This document shows positions 1-8,446 of a stretch of 64,000 nt of DNA, one piece after another. The DNA lies in assembly GCF_009767585.1 (NCBI RefSeq), contig NZ_WSNW01000001.1:2262090-2326089 (forward strand). Reading direction: 5' to 3'. Source of the DNA: Coprobacillus cateniformis (GTDB lineage Bacteria > Bacillota_I > Bacilli_A > Erysipelotrichales > Coprobacillaceae). The translations under genes and the position numbers were made by a program. The notes under the pieces were generated by a model that had not been told where the DNA came from, searched no databases, and was given only the letters and a program-made list of their open reading frames with translations. Each line of letters begins with the position of its first letter. Positions within the stretch are counted from its first letter, which is position 1.

Positions 1-1
1 T

Positions 2-217
2 ATTCAAGAGGCAGGAGATTTAACAAGACCATACATCAATTCTAATCAAACAATACAAAGTATTATTGATGGAGGAACACCAGTTAAAGATACAATATTA
101 AATAATGGTCTTAAATGGAATGTTCCTGGAACATTTAGAGGAATTACTGGCACTTGGGAGTTAGTAGTTGATATGGACAGTAATACAATAGTACATTTCT
201 TATTCAATGGGAGGTAA
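2..217 (+). CDS. C-terminal end of a probable polymorphic toxin (5' truncated by window)
   Basis: An open frame enters from the left edge and ends at a TAA at 215-217, giving 71 residues. The stretch contains RPYINSNQTIQSII, LKWNVPGTFRGITGTWELV and a final IVHFLFNGR. From memory, this pattern (RPYIN..TI..I, then a W-x-V/G-x-F-G...GTWELV block) occurs at the extreme C-terminus of LXG/Rhs/YeeF-like polymorphic toxins. I cannot name the toxin activity. The N-terminal delivery domain lies outside the window. The next gene starts 3 bases after the stop, and its ribosome binding site (GGGAGG, 209-214) lies inside this reading frame, so the two are translationally coupled, as is typical of toxin-immunity pairs. 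Confidence 0.55.
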   Translation: MQEAGDLTRPYINSNQTIQSIIDGGTPVKDTILNNGLKWNVPGTFRGITGTWELVVDMDSNTIVHFLFNGR

Positions 218-220
218 AAA

Positions 221-667
221 ATGAAAATTACATATAAATATTCTAATGAAATAAATGAAGGACAAGTAATTTACAGGAAAAATGAAAATTCTTTTGATTT
301 TATTTCAAATAAAAGAGGGGATGTTTCTATACTTATTGGTTATTTACAATTAAGTATAGATTCACTAACTAATCAACTAGTTAGTGTATGGGGATTACAT
401 CCATTCTGTAATTGGATAGATGAAAAATTGTCAGTTCCTCAAACAATCAACGGAATTGTAGAATTGGAAAATGATTATGATTCAGGTATCTCATATAGGG
501 AAAAAGAATTTAATGAATGGAAAACATACTACGATAATAAAAATGGATGGGTATGTATTGGTGATAAAAATGTTAAAGGTGTATCCATTATGTTTGCATC
601 AGATATTTTTGTAGTTATAGATAATAATAACTTAAAATCTTTATGGATTAAGCCAAACTTTCAATAG
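221..667 (+). CDS. Probable immunity protein for the upstream toxin
   Basis: A 148-residue soluble acidic protein with no signal peptide, no membrane segment and no motif I recognise. It starts 3 bases after the stop of the toxin-like frame and uses the GGGAGG at 209-214. Small unrelated proteins directly downstream of polymorphic toxin C-termini are nearly always the cognate immunity proteins, and that is the whole basis of this call. Aromatic and charged residues are spread along the chain (GWVCIGDKN, SLWIKPNF near the end), compatible with a SUKH/Imm-type alpha-beta fold, but I cannot assign a family. A terminator-like hairpin lies about 175 bases downstream. Confidence 0.5.
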   Translation: MKITYKYSNEINEGQVIYRKNENSFDFISNKRGDVSILIGYLQLSIDSLTNQLVSVWGLHPFCNWIDEKLSVPQTINGIVELENDYDSGISYREKEFNEWKTYYDNKNGWVCIGDKNVKGVSIMFASDIFVVIDNNNLKSLWIKPNFQ

Positions 668-1105
668 TTGAATTATTTAGATCGATTTATAGAAAATTTA
701 ATCAAGCTACGACTAGCGAACAAAGTGTAAGCATGGGAAATGGCTTGGATTGGAGTGTTAGCGACAATCTTTATATGGCGCATTACTAGCACCACCCTAC
801 ACAATACAGACCAAAGAGCAGAAAACAGGCTCTACATAATGCTTTGCAGCCGATTTATGGCCGCAAAGTTTTTTGTTGTAGAAATAGTTAAAATAACAAA
901 ATGTAAGAGATTTTCTTGAAAATGCGATAAATTAGCTCCTGATGACGAGATATATAGTGAGGGAGATAAAAAGTTTTGTAAATTTTGCCAAATTCATATG
1001 TACATTTGTACTAATAATAGAAACAGGAAAAAGTTTCTGATGATATGTAGCAAATGGAATCGCTATGAGTAAATAAGGTTGAAAAAACAGGGAGGATACA
1101 TCTAT
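668..1105 (+). other. Decayed mobile-element DNA between immunity gene and broken initiator gene
   Basis: No intact gene is visible here apart from the terminator-like hairpin at 842-875. Short open fragments occur: one around 734-789 encoding MGNGLDWSVSDNLYMAHY, and one at 926-1072 of about 48 codons with a Cys-x2-Cys pair (FCKFC) and a third Cys, ending in SKWNRYE. Neither has a start with a good ribosome binding site, and I recognise neither family. Since a broken replication-initiator gene follows, I read this stretch as remnant integrative-element DNA. Confidence 0.4.
842..875 (+). terminator. Intrinsic terminator-like hairpin after the toxin/immunity pair
   Basis: CTTTGC (842-847) pairs with GCAAAG (863-868), and GCC (849-851) with GGC (859-861), with one A-C mismatch between the two helices. 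A run of six T follows at once. It reads in the + direction and probably ends the toxin-immunity transcript. Confidence 0.5.
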
Positions 1106-1569
1106 ATGTTGAAAAGAGAGTTGAGCATTAAGATTGATTATCTAAGCATGATCTTTGAAAACATGAAAGCGGAGGTACTGATACGCAGGGTATTAGGATT
1201 GCTATTAGAATACTACCTAATACAGAAAGCTAAAGTTAAACATAAAGATTATACACGTCTATATCAGTTTGGTACAATCAAGGTGTATGGAGATAGGCAA
1301 TTAAATGATGGTACAAATAAAGTTGAATGCCATTTGGTCTTGAGTGTACAAGGATATGATTATTATAGTTTGTTACAGACTACAAAAGCACCTATAGTGA
1401 TTTCTTTGATACTTGTATACAAATAGTGGGTAAAGACCGATTTCATCTTACAAGGCTTGATATAGCGATTGATGATAAGAATGAAATACCGTATTTCACT
1501 GTTGAACAGATAAAGCGAAAATGATTCAAAAACGAATTTATATCAAAGAGGAAAACTATTAATAGTTAA
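1106..1569 (+). pseudogene. Broken Rep_trans/MobT-type replication initiation factor (integrative-element remnant)
   Basis: Three reading frames carry successive pieces of one protein. The first (ATG 1106 behind GGAGG at 1091-1095, to stop 1424-1426) reads MLKRELSIKIDYLSMIFEN and then YQFGTIKVYGDRQL. After a frame change near 1410-1430 it continues RFHLTRLDIAIDDKNEIPYF up to 1524. A second frame change gives FKNEFISKRKTINS to 1569. The blocks IDYLS, F..I.VYGD and LTRLDIAIDD are hallmarks, from memory, of the Rep_trans family (Tn916 Orf20/MobT relaxases and rolling-circle initiators of Firmicute ICEs). Intact members are roughly 300-400 residues, so the C-terminal half is also missing. It cannot be functional as read. 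Confidence 0.7.
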
Positions 1570-1885
1570 TAATTAAAGAAGATGTGAAACTCAAGAATAT
1601 TATAATTCCAGAATGGTGTATCTATAGAATATATATTAAAAATTAAGAACGAGGAGAGATTTGAACTATATCTTCTATCTTTGTTTTTCAATATAAGCGC
1701 GAATTTATTCCGAATTATCTTTCCATATATCTCTTTTTAGTGTTTTGTTACTGCCAACAAGATTGAGAACATATATAAAGTTATTCTTATGATCAAAGAA
1801 AATTTATATATGAATAAGTTTGAGTTTTAAGAAATCAATTAAATTCGCAATTTTACAAAATACCTTTAATATAATTAGAAATACT
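1570..1885. other. Gene-free AT-rich stretch
   Basis: All frames are interrupted by stops. A short open stretch at about 1606-1740 (FQNGVSIEYILKIKNEERF...) may be further debris of the same mobile element, but I see no start, ribosome binding site or recognisable domain. Confidence 0.4.
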
Positions 1886-1914
1886 TTGCCTTTTTATACT
1901 CTATCCTATATAAT
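1886..1914 (+). promoter_or_regulatory. Sigma-A-type promoter for the formate/nitrite transporter gene
   Basis: TTGCCT (1886-1891) and TATAAT (1909-1914) are separated by 17 bases, a near-consensus housekeeping promoter. The start codon lies 25 bases beyond the -10, so the leader is short. No operator is obvious. Confidence 0.55.
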
Positions 1915-1938
1915 AACATTGGTTTTAAGGGGGATACT

Positions 1939-2715
1939 ATGTTTAGCGATATTGATGTATTATGTAAATTGGGACATATTAAATATAATATAATGAAAAC
2001 TGATCCATTACGTTTCTTTGTGAGATCATTTATGGCAGGTGCTTATTTAGGTGTTGCAGCAATCTTATCTTATACTTTAGGTGCTTTACTTAATGATCAT
2101 ACAGTTGTTGGGAAGATTGCTGTTGCAGGGACATTTGGAATTGGTTTGGTAGCAATTGTTTATTTAGGTGCAGAACTTTTTACTGGAAATTGTTTTGTGA
2201 GCATTATGCCAGTTTTAAAAGGAGAATTAAAGTTTCATCAGATTCTTCCAATGTGGATTGTCTGCTATATTGGGAATATGGTAGGAATTGCTTTGGTTTG
2301 TTTCTTATATATCAAAAGTGGAGCACAGGAAGCAATCATGATTCCTTATTTACAAGGGGTTATGGAATCTAAACTTCAGTTTGATGTTATGGAATTATTG
2401 ATTAAAGGGATCTTATGTAATTTTATAGTCTGTATTGCAGCTTATTCAGGTGTTAAAATCAAAGATGAAACAGCACGTTTAATTGTGATTATGGTGTTTG
2501 TCATGGCATTTGTATTACCAGGTTTTGAACACTGTATTGCTAATGGTGGAATTTTTACAATGGGACTAACTCAATTAGGAAATACAGTGAATTGGTTAAC
2601 ATTACCATTACATATGTTATTATCGACCTTAGGGAATATATTAGGTGGAAGTGTTTTATTGGCTGTTCCTATATATATCATGTTTAAAGCACCTCAGTCA
2701 GAAATAAAAAAATAA
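1939..2715 (+). CDS. Formate/nitrite transporter family protein (FocA/NirC-like)
   Basis: 258 residues, the usual size of the FNT family, which forms pentameric channels passing formate, nitrite or hydrosulfide across the cytoplasmic membrane. Six membrane helices are visible. The signature GAYLGVAA in helix 1 and ELFTGNCF (about residues 79-86) after helix 2 are the conserved FNT motifs; NTVNWLTLPLHMLL and GNILGGSV near the C-terminus match the later conserved N and G-rich helices. An ATG at 1939 follows AAGGGGG. It stands alone with its own promoter. In a fermenter, formate export or uptake is likely, but FocA, NirC and HSC subtypes cannot be told apart by eye. No pyruvate-formate lyase gene is nearby. 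Confidence 0.88.
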   Translation: MFSDIDVLCKLGHIKYNIMKTDPLRFFVRSFMAGAYLGVAAILSYTLGALLNDHTVVGKIAVAGTFGIGLVAIVYLGAELFTGNCFVSIMPVLKGELKFHQILPMWIVCYIGNMVGIALVCFLYIKSGAQEAIMIPYLQGVMESKLQFDVMELLIKGILCNFIVCIAAYSGVKIKDETARLIVIMVFVMAFVLPGFEHCIANGGIFTMGLTQLGNTVNWLTLPLHMLLSTLGNILGGSVLLAVPIYIMFKAPQSEIKK

Positions 2716-2781
2716 GAAAAGTTCTTACATATAATTTAAAAATATGATAATATACTTTATGTTACAAAAAAAATATGATAT

Positions 2782-2842
2782 TGGTATAATTGGAAACGGT
2801 ACATGTGTGTCACATGGTTATGAACAACACACATGTTTTTTT
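2782..2842 (+). promoter_or_regulatory. Extended -10 promoter followed at once by a terminator/attenuator hairpin
   Basis: TGGTATAAT (TATAAT at 2785-2790) is an extended -10 element. Within about 10 bases of the expected start, ACATGTGTGT (2801-2810) pairs perfectly with ACACACATGT (2827-2836) around a 16-base loop, followed by seven T (2836-2842). This is a strong intrinsic terminator in front of the DUF2798 gene at 2869. Either a transcript of about 45 bases is made, or readthrough is regulated. Confidence 0.5.
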
Positions 2843-2868
2843 GTGCCTAAAATAAAGGAGGGTACAAT

Positions 2869-3330
2869 ATGCCTAAGACAAAATTACAGAATTTTATATT
2901 TACATCGATGATGGCTTTTTTAATGGTTTATGCCATGATTTGCTATAATATCGCAATTGCTACAGGAGGGATGACAAATCAAGTCTTCATAATGGCTTTT
3001 CAGGAAATGATTGTGATGTGGCCAATAGCTATTATTTTAGAATTATTTGTTGTAGAGAAAATTGCACAGAGTTTAACGTTTAGATTGGTTGATTCACAAG
3101 CAGATCATTTATTCCATATAACAATTATACTTTGTTCAATGATTGTCTGTCTCATGTGTCCTATGATGAGTTTTATAGCCACATTTTTATTTAAGAATGC
3201 TGGAATACATTTCATAGCAGTGTGGCTACAAACAACAGTCATAAATTTTCCTATGGCATTAGGATGGCAAATCTTTTTTGCTGGTCCGTTAATTAGAAAA
3301 ATCTTTAGACAAATCTTTGTAAATGAATAA
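2869..3330 (+). CDS. DUF2798 family small membrane protein
   Basis: 153 residues with four hydrophobic helices (about 12-34, 45-68, 84-108 and 116-138). The spacing, the NFIFTSMMAFLMVYAM start and the MALGWQIFFAGPLIRKIF end fit the DUF2798 family, whose function is unknown. A good AAAGGAGGG lies 8 bases before the ATG. The gene is preceded by a promoter plus terminator-like hairpin (2782-2842), so expression may be controlled by readthrough. The downstream 247 bases hold no gene. Confidence 0.7.
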   Translation: MPKTKLQNFIFTSMMAFLMVYAMICYNIAIATGGMTNQVFIMAFQEMIVMWPIAIILELFVVEKIAQSLTFRLVDSQADHLFHITIILCSMIVCLMCPMMSFIATFLFKNAGIHFIAVWLQTTVINFPMALGWQIFFAGPLIRKIFRQIFVNE

Positions 3331-3510
3331 AAATAAAAGTCTAATGTGAACAAAAAAACAAATTGTTCAAGTTTGATGAATAGATGATTTTTATTGATAA
3401 ATACAAGATAAAATAACCAGTTAGAATGAATTAGTTAAAATTATTGAATAAAGTTTGAATTTGTGAAAAGTTGCGCATGATTCAATCTTTTTTCAAATAA
3501 ACTATTTTTC

Positions 3511-3539
3511 TTGAAATGTCAAAAAAATAGGAGTAAACT
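3511..3539 (+). promoter_or_regulatory. Probable V-ATPase operon promoter
   Basis: TTGAAA (3511-3516) and TAAACT (3534-3539) are spaced by 17 bases, about 40 bases before the first gene of the operon. The intergenic region upstream (3331-3510) also has a GAACAA...TTGTTC inverted repeat near 3349-3368, but nothing else I can identify. Confidence 0.45.
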
Positions 3540-3577
3540 AGGTGAGGAACTAAAAGATAAAGTGAGGAGGGATTATT

Positions 3578-3889
3578 TTGGACAAGATTATTCAGGATAT
3601 TGTTGCAGTCGATTTAGAGTGCTCTACAAAGGTTGAAGAAGCTAAGAAAAAGAAATTAGATGTTCAATCCAATATGAGTGCAAAGAAAAAAGAAATCTAT
3701 GACTCTTTTGTCAAAGAATATCAGGTAAAAGTTGATGCTCATAAAAAAGAGTTAGAGGCACAAATTCAAGAAACTAAGGTCAAAAATGAACAAGAGTACA
3801 CAGAATCACTGAGTCAACTCTCAAGTCTTTACGAGCAGAACAAAGAGAAATGGGTTTCTACGCTTGTTAATCGTTGTAAAGAAATTTAG
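3578..3889 (+). CDS. V-type ATPase subunit G/H-like (peripheral stalk coiled coil)
   Basis: 103 residues, almost entirely charged and heptad-like (EEAKKKKLDVQSNMSAKKKE), with no membrane segment. Together with its place as first gene of a V-type ATPase operon, this fits the G/H (NtpF/AhaH) stalk protein that pairs with subunit E to hold the catalytic head to subunit I. The start is TTG at 3578, seven bases after GAGGAGG (3564-3570). Subunit C follows after a 15-base gap. Coiled-coil sequences carry little family signal, so the call rests mainly on context. Confidence 0.7.
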   Translation: MDKIIQDIVAVDLECSTKVEEAKKKKLDVQSNMSAKKKEIYDSFVKEYQVKVDAHKKELEAQIQETKVKNEQEYTESLSQLSSLYEQNKEKWVSTLVNRCKEI

Positions 3890-3904
3890 AGAAGAGGTGA
3901 TCGT

Positions 3905-4942
3905 ATGAGTTCTTTTTCATCAAATGCCATTCTTGCAAAAGCAAGGTCTATGTATTCACATAGATTAACTGAGCAAAATTATGAAGAACTACTAAAAAGA
4001 AGAAGTATTAATGATTTAGTCGCTTATCTAAAAAGTGAAACTGCTTATAGTGATATCTTATCTGATATAAAAGAAATCAATATTCATCGTGGGCAGTTAG
4101 AAAATTTATTAAATAAAGAAATATTTTTAAGGTTAAACCGATTAATGAGATATGCTTCTAAAAAGGAATTAGAATTCTATCGATTAGGTGTAACTGAATT
4201 AGAAATTCAATTAATTTTGACAAAAGCAAGATTAATTGTCTCTGATTACTACACAGGATATGAAATTGAAGTTCCTGATTATTTGAATAAGTATGCAAGT
4301 TTTGATTTGTATGGATTATTAGCGGTGAATGATTATGATAGTTTGTTGGTGCTCTTAAGAGGAACAAAGTATTATGATGCATTCTTAAAATATAAACCAG
4401 ATGATGATAAACCATTGGATTCTAACTTATTAGAATTAGAATTAAAACATATTTATTATAAAGAGTATGTTGATACAGTCAATAAATTATTTAAAGGAAA
4501 AAAACGTAAAGATTTATTAACAATGATCAATACCTCTATAGAGTTACAGAATATTACAAAAATATATCGTTTAAAGAAATATTTCAATGCAACTCCAGAA
4601 CAAATCAAAGAAACTCTTTTCTTAGAATATAGTCGTATTCCAAGAAGTGTTATGAGTGAATTGATTGAAACAAAAGATGCAAGTGAATTCTTAAAAAAAC
4701 TTGCTGAATCACCGTATAAATTATTTGTAGATGATAATGAATTTGTTTACATTGAATATTATACAGAGAAGATTAATTATCATTTGGCTAAACGTTTTAT
4801 GCGTTTTTCAACTGATAGTGCATTGGTTTATATGACGTATAAGATTGTATATCAAGTAGAAATAGATAATCTTAAGCATATAATTGAAGGTTTAAGATAT
4901 GGAGAGACACCGAGTCAAATTGAATCGATGTTAATCTACTAG
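3905..4942 (+). CDS. V-type ATPase subunit C (central-stalk cap, AC39/d family)
   Basis: 345 residues, all helical, the length typical of the AC39 family (E. hirae NtpC, yeast Vma6/d). It sits on the membrane c-ring and couples central-stalk rotation to the ring. The N-terminal NAILAKARSMYSHRLTEQNY and the internal three-fold helical repeat pattern fit the family. It lies 12 bases before the first I-type gene. In E. hirae ntpC follows ntpE; here it is second in the operon. Confidence 0.85.
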   Translation: MSSFSSNAILAKARSMYSHRLTEQNYEELLKRRSINDLVAYLKSETAYSDILSDIKEINIHRGQLENLLNKEIFLRLNRLMRYASKKELEFYRLGVTELEIQLILTKARLIVSDYYTGYEIEVPDYLNKYASFDLYGLLAVNDYDSLLVLLRGTKYYDAFLKYKPDDDKPLDSNLLELELKHIYYKEYVDTVNKLFKGKKRKDLLTMINTSIELQNITKIYRLKKYFNATPEQIKETLFLEYSRIPRSVMSELIETKDASEFLKKLAESPYKLFVDDNEFVYIEYYTEKINYHLAKRFMRFSTDSALVYMTYKIVYQVEIDNLKHIIEGLRYGETPSQIESMLIY

Positions 4943-4954
4943 GGGGATTTATTT

Positions 4955-6484
4955 ATGGCTATAGAAGAAATGGTATTGTTAAATATGACTTTTGATCGTC
5001 ATGAACTTGACGAAGTCTTATTTAAATTAAAAGGTTCACAGTACTTTTATCCTCAATCTGCTTCAAAGATTGTTAATAACGTCAAAGGTGTACATGCATT
5101 ACAAGAAGACAATGTTTATACTCAGTTATTAGATCGTTTGATTCAGATTGCATCTGATATAAAGTTGGATTTAAATCGTGATTTAGCTCCAGGACATACA
5201 TTAGATTATCAAGTTAAATCTGATTACTTAACTGGTCTGGAAGAAGAAATCAAAAAAATTAAGGATGTTCAAGATCAATTGATACAAGAAAAAGATGAAA
5301 ATGAGAAAACATTAGAAATGTTAAATCGTTTGAGTTTGTCTGAAGTCAATCTAGATCAATTATTAGAATGTCAATATGTACAAGCAAGATTTGGTCGTTT
5401 TAAAAGACAAAATCTTGATAAGATTAAGTACTATGAGGGTCGACCATTTATATTTAATAAACTTGGAGAAGATCATCATTATGTTTGGTGCTGTTATATA
5501 GTAACAAATAACTTACAGTTGGAGGTTGACAACATCTTCCAAGCGTTAGGGTTTGAAGAAATTAAAATTCCTTCATTTGTGCATGGGAAATTAGAGGATG
5601 CAAAAAAGGAATTAAAAGATGAAATTGATGCAATGCAGGAATATATCTTGCGTATGGATCAAAAGATGACAATTTTAAGAGAAACACATAAAGTTGATTT
5701 GTTGAAGTTATATTCAACAGCTTCGTTCTTACAAAGAATAGAAGAATATAAAATTTTTGTGGTTGATTATCAAAGTAAATGTGCAATTTATGGATTTATT
5801 CCAACACGTATTCTTGATGAATTTAAAAATCAGATGAAAGATATTGAGAGTATGGAATATCAAAAATTACCTGCTGATATTTTAGATCATCAACAAGTTG
5901 TTGCACCAACAGTTGTGCATAATGCAAAAATTGTCAAACCATTTGAGGCAGTAAGTAAAGTGAAACAATCTGATAAGATTGATACAACAATTGCATTTGC
6001 AGTTCTTTACTATGCAGTCTTTATTATCTTTTTGGGGGATTTAGGAGTTGGAGCAATCTTAGCATTGCTTGGACTTTTGATGAGAAAGAAGAAAATGGGG
6101 TCATTACTTCTTTCATTAGGTATAGCATCAATGCTAGGCGGATTGATTTATGGAGATCTCTTCTATACAATGAATCTTTACCCAGCAATAGCATTACCAC
6201 TGTCAACAGTGTTTAAACTTGTTGATGGAATAGTTCTTTTAATTGCAGGAACGTTTACAATTAATGCATTTAAAAAAATGTATTTAGAAAATTCTACAAT
6301 TGAAAGAGTTCTCTCAATGAAGGGAATTTGTGGTTTGATTGTTGTATATGCATTGCTTGTTTATTTGGGATGTGTTTATGAAGCTCATATAAACTGGCCT
6401 GTTACACCAGTCGCTATTGTTGTCGTTGCTTGCCTTGTCTTGGTTTTTGCTAAATCAATCATCAAGAAGAAATCAACAAAGTAG
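4955..6484 (+). CDS. V-type ATPase subunit I paralogue, shortened membrane domain
   Basis: 509 residues. The first 330 residues match the cytoplasmic half of subunit I (a-subunit): an N-terminal alpha-beta lobe, a long helical hairpin (about 85-125 and 210-245) and the CQYVQARFGRF block that the next gene carries as CHYLQVRFGRI. The membrane part has only about 150 residues and some four to five helices, against about 300 in the neighbour, and ends in KSIIKKKSTK. It lacks the final helices that carry the two essential arginines of the ion channel. Start ATG 4955 follows AGGGGG. The full-length paralogue begins 16 bases downstream. It may be an accessory or structural a-like subunit; it cannot by itself form the usual half-channel. 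Confidence 0.8.
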   Translation: MAIEEMVLLNMTFDRHELDEVLFKLKGSQYFYPQSASKIVNNVKGVHALQEDNVYTQLLDRLIQIASDIKLDLNRDLAPGHTLDYQVKSDYLTGLEEEIKKIKDVQDQLIQEKDENEKTLEMLNRLSLSEVNLDQLLECQYVQARFGRFKRQNLDKIKYYEGRPFIFNKLGEDHHYVWCCYIVTNNLQLEVDNIFQALGFEEIKIPSFVHGKLEDAKKELKDEIDAMQEYILRMDQKMTILRETHKVDLLKLYSTASFLQRIEEYKIFVVDYQSKCAIYGFIPTRILDEFKNQMKDIESMEYQKLPADILDHQQVVAPTVVHNAKIVKPFEAVSKVKQSDKIDTTIAFAVLYYAVFIIFLGDLGVGAILALLGLLMRKKKMGSLLLSLGIASMLGGLIYGDLFYTMNLYPAIALPLSTVFKLVDGIVLLIAGTFTINAFKKMYLENSTIERVLSMKGICGLIVVYALLVYLGCVYEAHINWPVTPVAIVVVACLVLVFAKSIIKKKSTK

Positions 6485-6499
6485 AGGAAGGAGAAACAT

Positions 6500-8422
6500 A
6501 TGGCAATAGCAAAGTTGAAGCTATTAGAAATCGAATTTCCTGCCGAGCAATATGATTCGGTTTTAATGAAATTGATTAATTTGGATGGATTTCATCCTGA
6601 ATATGCTTCGAAATTTGCTGATTCTGTGCAAGGATTATCGGTTTTAAATAGGGAAAACCCGTATGCTGATTTAATCGCGCGTATGGAAGAAGCGAGAGAT
6701 GGATATCATTTAGATTTAAAATGTCAAGATGTTGACAATACAAGAATTAATATTATACAAGCAGATACATTTTTCTGTAATGTATTAGAACAAGTGACGA
6801 AGATTGAGAAAGTTAAAGAAGATCTTCAACAGATGATTGAAGAGAATGAGGGGACAATTTCTCAATTAGAGCATATGATTAATGCAGAAGTAGATTTTGA
6901 TACTTTATTTAGCTGTCATTATTTACAAGTGAGATTTGGGCGTATTCCAACTGTTAACTTAGATAAACTTCAATACTATGGAGCACAAGAGTTTTTGTTT
7001 AAGACTTTCCACAAAGGAACAAAAGAAACTTATTGTATGTATATGACAACAGAAACAAAAGCACCAGAGATTGATAATATCTTCTCATCTTTATACTTTG
7101 AAAGAATTCATATTCCTGAGTTTGTTCATGGAACACCTGAAGAAGCTTTAAGAGTCTTAAAAGAAGAAGATGAAACAGCTAAGAATTATTTAGTTGTTTT
7201 AGATGGAAGAATTAAAGATTTATTTCAACAAAGTATTGATGAAATGAATCAAATTTATTCTGTTTCTAAGAAATTAAATGAAACATATGATGCTCAAAAA
7301 TATGTCGTTGTCTTTGGTAAAAATGCAGCTGTTTATGGTTTTGCAGAAGACAAAGATGCTGAAAAAATAAAAAATGAATTTGAAACAATTGAAGATGTAC
7401 ATGTTGAAATCAAGCCAGCAATGGGAGATTCACGTTTGACACCACCTACAAAATTAAAGAACAACTGGTTCTCAAGACCATTTAGAATGTTTGTAGAAAT
7501 GTATGGTGTTCCATCTTATACAGACTTTGACCCAACAAATTTAGTTGCTATCAGTTATACATTCTTATTTGGAATGATGTTTGGTGACATTGGTCAAGGA
7601 ATTGTTTTATCGCTTATTGGATACTTCTTCTATAAATGGAAAGGTATGCAATTAGGGGCTGTAGGAATGCGTTTAGGTATTTCAAGTACTATATTTGGGT
7701 TTGTATTTGGTTCTATTTTTGGTAGTGAAGCATTATTTGAACATTTTATGGAACCAATGTTCTTACCAATGGAGTCTGAAAATACAATGACGCTATTGAT
7801 GGCAGCCATTGCCACAGGAGTTATCTTAATTATTATTTCAATAGCTTTTAATATTATATTGAATTTAAAGAAAAAACATTGGGGAGATTTATTATTCTCT
7901 CAAAATGGTATTGCTGGACTTGTATTCTATGTTTCAGTCTTATTATTAGTTGCAAATATGTTAGTGGGATTAAATTTACCACTTGGTGGACCACTTTATA
8001 TTGGACTTTTAATTGCAATGCCAGTCATTATGATTTTCTTAAAAGAACCATTATCTTACAAACTTGAAGGTGAAAAGATGTTCCCACATGGATTTGGAGC
8101 ATTCTTTACAGAAGCATTCTTTGAATTGTTTGAAGTTATGTTAACATTTATTGCGAACACAATGTCGTTCTTACGTGTTGGTGGTTTCGTTTTATCACAT
8201 GCTGGGATGATGATGGTTGTTTATACACTTGCTGAAATGGTTGCAGGTGGAACAGCAATTACATTGAGTTATTTATTGGTTGTTGTGATTGGGAATGCTT
8301 TCGTTATGTGTTTGGAAGGTATGATTGTGGGTATCCAAGTTTTACGTCTTGAATTCTACGAAATGTTCTCACGTTATTATGAAGGAAAAGGGAAACCTTT
8401 TATCTCTATTAAAGAAAGATAA
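6500..8422 (+). CDS. V-type ATPase subunit I (stator membrane subunit a)
   Basis: 640 residues, full length for the V_ATPase_I family. It links the peripheral stalks to the membrane and forms the ion half-channels beside the rotating c-ring. The N-terminal 340 residues are the soluble domain with a long coiled coil; seven to eight membrane helices follow from about residue 345. Arg559 (in SFLRVGGFVLSHAG) and Arg616 (in VLRLEFYEMF) are 57 apart and correspond to the two arginines reported as essential in E. hirae NtpI (Arg573 and Arg629). It lies between the shortened I paralogue and the K subunit. Confidence 0.93.
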   Translation: MAIAKLKLLEIEFPAEQYDSVLMKLINLDGFHPEYASKFADSVQGLSVLNRENPYADLIARMEEARDGYHLDLKCQDVDNTRINIIQADTFFCNVLEQVTKIEKVKEDLQQMIEENEGTISQLEHMINAEVDFDTLFSCHYLQVRFGRIPTVNLDKLQYYGAQEFLFKTFHKGTKETYCMYMTTETKAPEIDNIFSSLYFERIHIPEFVHGTPEEALRVLKEEDETAKNYLVVLDGRIKDLFQQSIDEMNQIYSVSKKLNETYDAQKYVVVFGKNAAVYGFAEDKDAEKIKNEFETIEDVHVEIKPAMGDSRLTPPTKLKNNWFSRPFRMFVEMYGVPSYTDFDPTNLVAISYTFLFGMMFGDIGQGIVLSLIGYFFYKWKGMQLGAVGMRLGISSTIFGFVFGSIFGSEALFEHFMEPMFLPMESENTMTLLMAAIATGVILIIISIAFNIILNLKKKHWGDLLFSQNGIAGLVFYVSVLLLVANMLVGLNLPLGGPLYIGLLIAMPVIMIFLKEPLSYKLEGEKMFPHGFGAFFTEAFFELFEVMLTFIANTMSFLRVGGFVLSHAGMMMVVYTLAEMVAGGTAITLSYLLVVVIGNAFVMCLEGMIVGIQVLRLEFYEMFSRYYEGKGKPFISIKER

Positions 8423-8446
8423 AATTATATTTGGAGGAAATTTATT

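Noticed and set aside
3105..3353. - strand frame of 82 codons overlapping the DUF2798 gene
   Set aside because: No start context, covered by the membrane-protein gene on + which has a clear ribosome binding site.
4158..4415. Open frame on the - strand inside the V-ATPase subunit C gene
   Set aside because: No ribosome binding site, His/Leu-rich low-complexity product, and fully covered by a well-supported gene on the other strand.
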